Position numbers and translations under genes: made by a program
Notes under the pieces: model-generated
Database searches by the model: none
What the model saw: the letters and a program-made list of their open reading frames with translations, nothing else
What the model was told of the DNA's origin: nothing
Part shown: positions 6,830 to 11,189 of the stretch, piece after piece
Layout of the letters: each line of letters begins with the position of its first letter
Numbering within the stretch: position 1 is the first letter of the stretch
Source: Bacteroidota bacterium
GTDB taxonomy: Bacteria; Bacteroidota; Bacteroidia; Flavobacteriales; Weeksellaceae
Direction of reading: 5' to 3'
NCBI GenBank assembly: GCA_023457935.1
Contig: JAEXBA010000024.1
Coordinates: forward strand, 1 to 11,189
DNA: 11,189 nt

Positions 6830-6906
6830 AGATGTCAGATTTCGGATATCAGATTTGAGACATTGTCTGAAAAAATCTGCTGTCCGATGTCTGAAATCTG
6901 AAGTCT
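6830..6906. repeat. Heptad-built inverted repeat in a divergent intergenic region
   Basis: The left arm reads as heptads AGATGTC, AGATTTC, GGATATC, AGATTTG. The right arm, on the other strand, reads AGACTTC, AGATTTC, AGACATC, GGACAGC. Pairing 6830-6854 with 6882-6906 gives 25 positions with 19 Watson-Crick pairs, four G-T pairs and two mismatches. A small AGAC-ATT-GTCT hairpin (6858-6868) sits in the loop. There is no U-tract, so it is not a simple terminator. It fills most of the gap between the oxidoreductase and pcm start codons. Confidence 0.75.
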
Positions 6907-6912
6907 ATTCTA

Positions 6913-6920
6913 TATTTTTG
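6913..6920 (+). promoter_or_regulatory. Candidate -7 box of pcm
   Basis: TATTTTTG matches TAnnTTTG exactly and ends only four bases before the pcm ATG. If used, transcription would start at or next to the start codon. The usual -33 position falls in the right arm of the inverted repeat and has no TTG, so support is partial. Confidence 0.35.
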
Positions 6921-6924
6921 TGAA

Positions 6925-7575
6925 ATGCACGACACATTTGTACATAAAGGAAAGCGGAAAATTCTGGTGGATTATCTTCGGGAGAAAATTGGGATTTCCG
7001 ATGAAAATGTCCTGAAAGCCATCAACGAAGTTCCGCGTCATCTCTTCATTGAAAGTATTTTTGAGGATTATGCCTACGAAGACCGTGCGTTTCCTATTGC
7101 TGCTCATCAGACGATTTCCCATCCTTCAACGGTTGCGGAACAGAGCGAACTGCTACAGGTGAAACCGGGAGAAAAAATTCTGGAAATCGGGACCGGTTGC
7201 GGTTATCAGACCGCCGTTTTAATTCAGATGAATGCTTTGGTGTACACGGTTGAAAGGCAGAAAGATTTATTCGATTTTTCTAAAAAGAAGTTCCGCGAAA
7301 TGCATTTAAGACCGAAATTCCAGAGTTTTGGAGACGGTTTTGCTGGTTTGCCAACTTTTGCTCCGTTCGATAAAATCATCGTGACCTGCGGAGCGGAAAA
7401 TCTTCCGACAGAACTTCTGAAACAGCTGAACGTTGGTGGAAAAATGGTGATTCCTTTAGGGAAAACTGATGAACAGGTTTTGTTCCGCTTCACTAAAATT
7501 TCTCCGACAGAATTCGAAAAAGAGGAATTTGGCGCGTATAAGTTTGTTCCGATGTTGGGAAGTACGAATAAATAG
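6925..7575 (+). CDS. pcm: Protein-L-isoaspartate O-methyltransferase
   Basis: This 216-residue cytosolic repair enzyme transfers a methyl group from S-adenosylmethionine to L-isoaspartyl residues in aged proteins, allowing their return to aspartate. The N-terminal part has the family's VPRHLF (36-41), EDYAYEDRAFPI (47-58) and QTISHPSTVA (62-71), the last corresponding to the QTIS-P-x-x-VA substrate-binding stretch. AdoMet motif I is LEIGTGCGYQTAVL (86-99). The acidic residue after strand two is in VYTVER (106-111), the FDKIIVT motif is at 148-154, and GGKMVIPLG (171-179) is the post-III motif. The length fits the bacterial enzyme (about 205-220). The ATG at 6925 is the only plausible start because the next methionine is residue 102. 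The leader is very short. The aldolase gene follows after 65 bases on the same strand and may be separately controlled. Confidence 0.95.
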   Translation: MHDTFVHKGKRKILVDYLREKIGISDENVLKAINEVPRHLFIESIFEDYAYEDRAFPIAAHQTISHPSTVAEQSELLQVKPGEKILEIGTGCGYQTAVLIQMNALVYTVERQKDLFDFSKKKFREMHLRPKFQSFGDGFAGLPTFAPFDKIIVTCGAENLPTELLKQLNVGGKMVIPLGKTDEQVLFRFTKISPTEFEKEEFGAYKFVPMLGSTNK

Positions 7576-7605
7576 GAATTTCGAAAATTAAAATTTCACT
7601 TAAAA

Positions 7606-7625
7606 ACGGAGTAAATTTATTCCGT
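7606..7625. promoter_or_regulatory. 20-bp palindrome upstream of the aldolase gene
   Basis: ACGGAGTAAATTTATTCCGT is a palindrome except for one G/T pair. It ends 15 bases before the aldolase ATG. It has no following U-run, so it suits an operator or an mRNA 5' hairpin better than a terminator. TAAATTTA inside it (7612-7619) is one base from the -7 consensus. Confidence 0.35.
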
Positions 7626-7640
7626 ATTGAAATCAAGAAA

Positions 7641-8678
7641 ATGCTGAATTTCAAAAATGATTATTCTGTTGGAGCTCATCCCAATATAATCCGGAAGCTT
7701 GCCGAAACCAATTTAACTTTTCAAACGGGTTATGGTGATGATGAATATTCTTTGCAGGCCAAAGAAATCATTAAAGCTGAATTGGATAATCCTTATACGG
7801 GAATTTATTTTCTTTCCGGAGGAACGCAGACCAATTTAATCACGATTTCATTTTTACTGCGCGTACACGAGGCCGTGATCAGCGCAAAAACAGGCCACAT
7901 TTATGCCAATGAAACAGGCGCTATTGAAGCAACCGGCCACCGCGTAATAACTGTAGATACTTCGGATGGCAAACTGACACCTGAACTGATCTGGGAAGTA
8001 CTTTCGGAATACAGTTTAAAACCGCACGTTGTGAAACCGCGCATGGTGTACATTTCAAATTCCACAGAATTAGGTACGGTTTATACAAAGACAGAACTGG
8101 AACAGCTTTATGGGTTCTGCAAGAAAAATCAGTTGCTTCTCTTTATGGACGGCGCCCGGCTCGGCAACGGAATTATGGCCGAAGGAAGCAATCTTTCCTT
8201 AGCTGAAATCTCTGCGCTGACTGATGTTTTCTACATTGGCGGAACCAAAAACGGAGCCTTATTGGGAGAAGCCGTTGTATTCAACGATTCCTCACTCGGA
8301 AATGAATTTGAGTTTGCACTGAAACAGAAAGGCGCTCTTCTTGCAAAAGGAAGAATTCTGGGTATTCAGTTTCTGGAACTGTTCAGCGATAATCTGTATT
8401 ACCGCCTTGCAGAGCATGCCAATTCTATGGCGATGCAGATGGCTCATGAAATTCAGCTGATGGGTTTTGATTTCATGGCAACACCGCACTCGAATCAGAT
8501 TTTTCCCTTGTTTTCTGATGAAATTATACATGAATTGAGTAAAGAATGTGAGTTTTATGTGTGGAAAAAAATGACGGATAACCAATCTGCAGTACGCCTG
8601 ATTACTTCATGGGCAACGCCACAGCAAGAAGTGGACGCATTGGTCTCACTGCTGAGAAAACTGACGGGCAGAAAGTAG
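7641..8678 (+). CDS. PLP-dependent threonine aldolase / beta-eliminating lyase family protein
   Basis: This 345-residue fold-type I PLP enzyme belongs to the threonine aldolase/aromatic amino acid beta-eliminating lyase family. Such enzymes split beta-hydroxy amino acids, typically threonine to glycine and acetaldehyde. The Schiff-base lysine is Lys203 in YIGGTKNG (198-205). Asp170 and Arg173 in LFMDGARLGNG (167-177) contact the cofactor ring nitrogen and the substrate. His86 in GHIYANETGAIEATGH (85-100) is at the position of the ring-stacking histidine, and SGGTQTN (59-65) is the phosphate-binding loop. The N-terminus reads FKNDYSVGAHPNI, not the RSDT-type opening of LtaE, so this is a separate clade whose substrate is less certain. 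The ATG at 7641 aligns with that NDYS-GAHP opening. A palindrome lies in the leader and a strong terminator follows. Confidence 0.88.
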   Translation: MLNFKNDYSVGAHPNIIRKLAETNLTFQTGYGDDEYSLQAKEIIKAELDNPYTGIYFLSGGTQTNLITISFLLRVHEAVISAKTGHIYANETGAIEATGHRVITVDTSDGKLTPELIWEVLSEYSLKPHVVKPRMVYISNSTELGTVYTKTELEQLYGFCKKNQLLLFMDGARLGNGIMAEGSNLSLAEISALTDVFYIGGTKNGALLGEAVVFNDSSLGNEFEFALKQKGALLAKGRILGIQFLELFSDNLYYRLAEHANSMAMQMAHEIQLMGFDFMATPHSNQIFPLFSDEIIHELSKECEFYVWKKMTDNQSAVRLITSWATPQQEVDALVSLLRKLTGRK

Positions 8679-8699
8679 TTTAATCAGTCAAGATAAAAC

Positions 8700-8728
8700 A
8701 AAAAGCCACGAATTTCGCGGCTTTTTTT
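8700..8728. terminator. Bidirectional terminator between aldolase and SDR genes
   Basis: The stem AAAAAGCC-A-CGA (8700-8711) pairs with TCG-C-GGCTTTTT (8715-8726) around an ATT loop, with one A/C mismatch, followed by further T residues to 8728. The flanking A and T runs let it work on both strands. It sits 21 bases after the aldolase stop and five bases beyond the SDR stop. Confidence 0.85.
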
Positions 8729-8733
8729 GTTGA

Positions 8734-9726
8734 TTATTTTTTATTTCCAAGTTTCGATTTAAGAACCATATAGCCGAATCCAATTCCAATGCCGGCAAGC
8801 AATGCGTTTTTCACATTTCTGGAAGGAACAGGAAGCGCAGTTTCACCATAAATACGGTGAGGTTCGTCCGAAGTTTCCAGAACATTTCCGGGATTGTCAG
8901 GCGAGCTGGAAAACTTCATCAGGGTACGCATGCCTGCGGAAGCAGTATTGATTAATGCAGAGGGCATAATGGAATGCGCGGTTTTCAATATATAAGAAAA
9001 GGCATCCGGAAACATTCCTTTGCGTGGAAATTTGGCGAGTTCAACAACTTTTTGCGCCGTGTCTCTCGGATCCGCGGCCAATGGCGGAATCTTAAAATCA
9101 AGTCCGGAATATTTTGCAGAATGAGAATTACCTGTAGAACGCTGTATCTGCGGGTAAATATTGGAAATGTGAATGTCGGGATAGTCAGAAACTTCGCCCT
9201 GAAGCGTTTCCATGAGACCGGCAATTCCTCTTTTTGAGGCAGAATACGCAGCGCTGTAAGGTGCGGGCATAAATGCGCCGATCGAGACATTGTTGATGAG
9301 AACACCTTCTTTCTGTCTCTTGAAAACCGGCAGGACGTTGTAGGCACTGTACATATAGCCGAAAAGGTTGGTTTTGATGACCTGTTCCTGCGTTTCCATC
9401 GGGATTTCTTCGAATTTTCCGCTGGCCATCACTCCGGCATTGTTAATCCAGTAATCAATTCGGCCGTTGTATTCAAGTGCTTTTTTTACAAGATTCTGAA
9501 TGTCTGCTTCGCTGGAAACATCTGTCGGTACCGCCGAAGCTATAGCACCAAGATCATGACAGAGCTGTACAGTTTCGTCAAGCGCCTCTTTTCCTCGTGC
9601 CGCGAGAACAAGATTGCAGCCTTCAAGTGCGAATGCTTCAGCGATTGCACGGCCTACACCGCTCGAAGCGCCTGTAATCACCACTGTTTTTCCTGCAATT
9701 GTTTTATCTTTCTTTTTGTTTTCCAT
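8734..9726 (-). CDS. Short-chain dehydrogenase/reductase with C-terminal membrane tail
   Basis: This 330-residue classical SDR has a long C-terminal extension. The cofactor motif TGASSGVG is at 18-25, and the AARG at 42-45 suggests NADPH preference. NNAG is at 95-98, and the catalytic tetrad Asn120, Ser148, Tyr161 and Lys165 (YSASK) is complete. The SDR core ends near residue 250. About 80 more residues follow, including the Pro-rich SSSPDNPGNV region and a single hydrophobic segment, ALLAGIGIGFGYMVL (308-322), with a basic end KSKLGNKK. This suggests a tail-anchored enzyme with its catalytic domain in the cytosol. The substrate is unknown. The ATG at 9726 is chosen because a lysine-rich lead-in before the Rossmann strand is normal. 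The gene runs towards the aldolase gene, and DoxX lies 187 bases upstream on the same strand. Confidence 0.9.
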   Translation of the reverse strand: MENKKKDKTIAGKTVVITGASSGVGRAIAEAFALEGCNLVLAARGKEALDETVQLCHDLGAIASAVPTDVSSEADIQNLVKKALEYNGRIDYWINNAGVMASGKFEEIPMETQEQVIKTNLFGYMYSAYNVLPVFKRQKEGVLINNVSIGAFMPAPYSAAYSASKRGIAGLMETLQGEVSDYPDIHISNIYPQIQRSTGNSHSAKYSGLDFKIPPLAADPRDTAQKVVELAKFPRKGMFPDAFSYILKTAHSIMPSALINTASAGMRTLMKFSSSPDNPGNVLETSDEPHRIYGETALPVPSRNVKNALLAGIGIGFGYMVLKSKLGNKK

Positions 9727-9913
9727 TTTTCTTAATGATTTTTTGTGTCATTAAATTTAACCAAAGAAACTTACTCAGAAACAGTATTTTATGATTATGT
9801 AAACATTGTATTTTTTTATGTAATCAATCTAATCCGAGTAGAAAAAACTGTAAAGGTTCAGAAGGAAATCCTACTGATAATTGCGAATATCTTTTCCATT
9901 CTTAACTGTGTCT

Positions 9914-10306
9914 CTACTTTTTCAGAGCAGTGTCTAGCGAAACTGTGTTATACTGAATAAAATACAGCAGCATCGCCAAATAAATGGAATGTACGAGCTG
10001 AGAGGTTATAGGTCCAAAATTTTCAACCGTTGTACAGCCGAAAATAAGAATCGACATTAAAACCAGTGAAGCATAAATCGTTTCCCGGGTGAAGAGTCCG
10101 ATAATCAGAAAAAGTCCGGTAATAACTTCGATAAAAGGAATAGCATAACCAAAAGCCAGAATTAATGGTTCAGGAATAAACGATTTTTCCATAGATGCAG
10201 TCATTCCCGATGCGAATTCCTGAAGTTTTGGCAGACGAACCAAACCATGACCAAAGAGCGACATTGCAACAGCTAATCTTAGAATAAAGTAAGCGGTTTT
10301 GTTCAT
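9914..10306 (-). CDS. DoxX-family membrane protein
   Basis: This 130-residue inner-membrane protein has four hydrophobic segments, at about 5-22, 48-72, 76-93 and 104-118, the normal layout for the DoxX family. Typical features are the early ILRLAVAMSLFGHGLVRLPK (8-27) with its G-HG-R pattern, the IPFIEVITGLFLIIGLFTR stretch (56-74) containing the membrane-buried glutamate and E-x-x-x-G pattern, and the second-half helix pair. Family members are linked to respiratory or redox-stress functions in some bacteria, but no activity can be assigned here. The ATG at 10306 gives a short cytosolic N-terminus. I found no convincing promoter or terminator. The 187 bases between its stop and the SDR start hold no feature I can support. 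Confidence 0.85.
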   Translation of the reverse strand: MNKTAYFILRLAVAMSLFGHGLVRLPKLQEFASGMTASMEKSFIPEPLILAFGYAIPFIEVITGLFLIIGLFTRETIYASLVLMSILIFGCTTVENFGPITSQLVHSIYLAMLLYFIQYNTVSLDTALKK

Positions 10307-10480
10307 TTTTTGAGTTTCCTCTAAATTACAAAATACTTCGGAATGCTGATAACTGTTATATTTTCAGCGCTCAAGTAATCGTTATTATTGGGAACTCTAT
10401 AATTTTTTGTGAGCAAGCTGTAAGATTTTCTGTGATGTAAGTGATAATTTTATCTGAGTTAATTCCAAATAATTTTAAAG
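10307..10480. other. Divergent intergenic region, AT-rich
   Basis: This 174-base gap separates the divergent DoxX and acidic-protein genes and should carry promoters for both. On the plus strand TAATTTTA at 10445-10452 differs from TAnnTTTG only in its last base and lies 28 bases before the next ATG, but no TTG is suitably placed. A small palindrome ATAACTGTTAT (10349-10359) is flanked by GCTGA (10345) and TCAGC (10364). I see nothing else. Confidence 0.4.
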
Positions 10481-10768
10481 ATGAATTTGAATAATAATAA
10501 ATCAGAACAGGACGAAAATCTGGAGAACCTGAATTATCCGCCAAGCGAAGATATTTACAATCAGCAGGAAAGAATTTCTACCGAATCCGAAGAAGCACCG
10601 GAATATCTGAACGACACTCCCGAAGCAATGGATCAGAATCTGGATGTTCCCGGTTCAGAATTGGATAATGAACAGCAGAAAATAGGTTCCGAAGACGAAG
10701 AAAACAATTACTGGAGTTTGGGTGGCGACAATCATCAAGACCTTGAAACTCCTGATGACATCAATTAA
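10481..10768 (+). CDS. Small acidic hydrophilic protein, function unknown
   Basis: This is a 95-residue protein with no signal peptide, membrane segment or cysteine. It is dominated by Glu, Asp, Asn, Gln and Ser, so probably largely disordered. The N-terminal half contains YPPSEDIYNQQER (19-31). The C-terminal half contains LDVPGSELDNEQQKIGSEDE followed by ENNYWSLGGDNH (54-85), the most distinctive part and the likely conserved core. I recall similar PGSELD-type and EDEENNYYSLGGD-type proteins in flavobacteria, but know of no function. The ATG follows an A-rich stretch, as is usual in Bacteroidota. It lies 24 bases ahead of a second small hydrophilic gene and both share one terminator, so they look like a two-gene operon. 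A stress or desiccation role is only a guess from composition. Confidence 0.82.
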   Translation: MNLNNNKSEQDENLENLNYPPSEDIYNQQERISTESEEAPEYLNDTPEAMDQNLDVPGSELDNEQQKIGSEDEENNYWSLGGDNHQDLETPDDIN

Positions 10769-10792
10769 TACTAACCACTAAATTTAAAAGTT

Positions 10793-11056
10793 ATGGACAC
10801 TAATAATTTCAAAAAATCGCAGAATTTCGACAATATCGAAAAAAATAAAGCCAACAATCCCAACCTGGATTCCAATCCGAATAAACTGGCACAGGATTAT
10901 GTTGCAGAAATGAGAAGCAAAAAAGAAGAAGCCACCGAAGAAGGTTTTATGACAAGAGCTAAGAACGACTGTCCGCCGGAAGCGTGGGAAAACCAGCAGA
11001 AAGCATATAGCGATGCTTGGGAAAGCAACAAAAATTCAGCGGATGCTGATGAATAA
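10793..11056 (+). CDS. Small hydrophilic protein, function unknown
   Basis: This is an 87-residue, charged, Asn- and Lys-rich protein with no signal or membrane segment. The N-terminal third (MDTNNFKKSQNFDNIEKNKA) looks disordered. Residues about 31-47 (KLAQDYVAEMRSKKEEA) look helical. The strongest motif is ARAKND-like CPPEAW: TRAKNDCPPEAWENQQKAY spans 54-72 and has the only cysteine and both tryptophans nearby. I do not recognise a family with a known function. It follows the previous acidic protein after 24 bases and is directly followed by a terminator, so the pair is probably expressed together. Confidence 0.78.
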   Translation: MDTNNFKKSQNFDNIEKNKANNPNLDSNPNKLAQDYVAEMRSKKEEATEEGFMTRAKNDCPPEAWENQQKAYSDAWESNKNSADADE

Positions 11057-11065
11057 AAAAGGAAG

Positions 11066-11096
11066 AGGCTGTCTCAAAAGAGAGATAGCCTTTTTT
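11066..11096 (+). terminator. Terminator of the small-protein operon
   Basis: The stem AGGCTGTCTC (11066-11075) pairs with GAGATAGCCT (11082-11091) with one G-T pair around a six-base loop, followed by a T run to 11096. It begins 10 bases after the last stop codon. Confidence 0.88.
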
Positions 11097-11100
11097 ATGC

Positions 11101-11126
11101 AAAAAAAGGAAAGCCGAGGCTTTCCT
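11101..11126 (-). terminator. Minus-strand terminator for a gene beyond the right edge
   Basis: AGGAAAGCC (11107-11115) and GGCTTTCCT (11118-11126) form a perfect 8-9 bp stem. The A run at 11101-11106 becomes a U-tract on the minus strand, and the plus-strand side lacks a T run. It therefore ends transcripts coming from the right and lies tail-to-tail with the preceding plus-strand terminator. Confidence 0.8.
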
Positions 11127-11166
11127 AATAGTTGCAAATTTCGTAATTTGCTGTGTGTTAACTAAG

Positions 11167-11189
11167 TCAAAAGTAGTCTTTAAAGATTA
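11167..11189 (-). CDS. Possible C-terminal end of a convergent gene
   Basis: On the minus strand the last bases read IFKDYF followed by TGA, whose complement is 11167-11169. It lies 40 bases upstream of the minus-strand terminator. Only six codons are visible, so identity cannot be judged and the frame is a guess supported by the terminator position alone. A 7-bp hairpin, GCAAATT with AATTTGC (11134-11151), lies between the two. Confidence 0.25.

Noticed and set aside
6830..6906. CRISPR-like array
   Set aside because: The units are 7 bp, degenerate and contiguous with no spacers, and no cas gene is present.
8985..9347. 120-residue open frame in another minus-strand frame within the SDR gene
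   Set aside because: It is fully contained in the SDR gene, whose catalytic motifs are intact, and its product has no domain.
9841..9913. Terminator of the DoxX gene on the minus strand
   Set aside because: A T run exists (complement of 9842-9847) but only a 3-bp CTG/CAG stem precedes it, too weak to support.
11065..11091. Possible insertion-sequence end (GAGGCTGTCTCAAAAG)
   Set aside because: Similar words occur at some IS ends as far as I recall, but here the sequence folds into a clean stem with a T run right after a stop codon, and no transposase or second end is visible.

Overview
The window reads as chromosomal DNA from a Bacteroidota bacterium, most likely a flavobacterium of the Chryseobacterium/Kaistella type. 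Evidence: AT-leaning sequence, no clear Shine-Dalgarno sites, several -7 boxes of the Bacteroidota form TAnnTTTG, a secreted subclass A2 beta-lactamase, an LASC-type lipoprotein signal, and small acidic proteins that resemble ones I recall from flavobacteria. The genus is inferred from protein resemblance only.

Layout. Bases 1-1743 hold the 3' three quarters of pheT (+), closed by a strong terminator. A META-domain lipoprotein (+, 1876-2283) follows and converges on a minus-strand block; a bidirectional hairpin sits between them. Read in its own direction, that block runs: Gfo/Idh/MocA oxidoreductase (6799-5837), class A beta-lactamase (5804-4923), 3-hydroxybutyryl-CoA dehydrogenase (4852-3962), a polytopic GT-C-like membrane protein (3939-2617) and an 81-residue very acidic protein (2577-2332). 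Close spacing suggests at least two transcription units: oxidoreductase plus lactamase, and dehydrogenase plus membrane protein. The acidic protein follows with a possible promoter of its own. Divergent from the oxidoreductase lie pcm (6925-7575) and a PLP-dependent threonine aldolase/beta-eliminating lyase (7641-8678), ended by another bidirectional hairpin. Minus-strand genes follow for a membrane-tailed short-chain dehydrogenase (9726-8734) and a DoxX-family membrane protein (10306-9914). The window closes with two small hydrophilic acidic proteins (+, 10481-11056), a plus-strand terminator, and a minus-strand terminator that implies a convergent gene just past the right edge.

The genes are mostly ordinary housekeeping and accessory functions: translation, protein repair, acyl-CoA redox, beta-lactam hydrolysis and envelope or stress proteins. 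I see no phage, transposase, CRISPR array, RNA gene or evident new multi-gene system. The most unusual structure is intergenic. Three successive gene junctions (4857-4891, 5804-5831, 6830-6906) are built from degenerate 7-bp tandem words with a different word at each site. The last folds into a long imperfect hairpin between divergent genes. There is no gene-free stretch above 300 bases.
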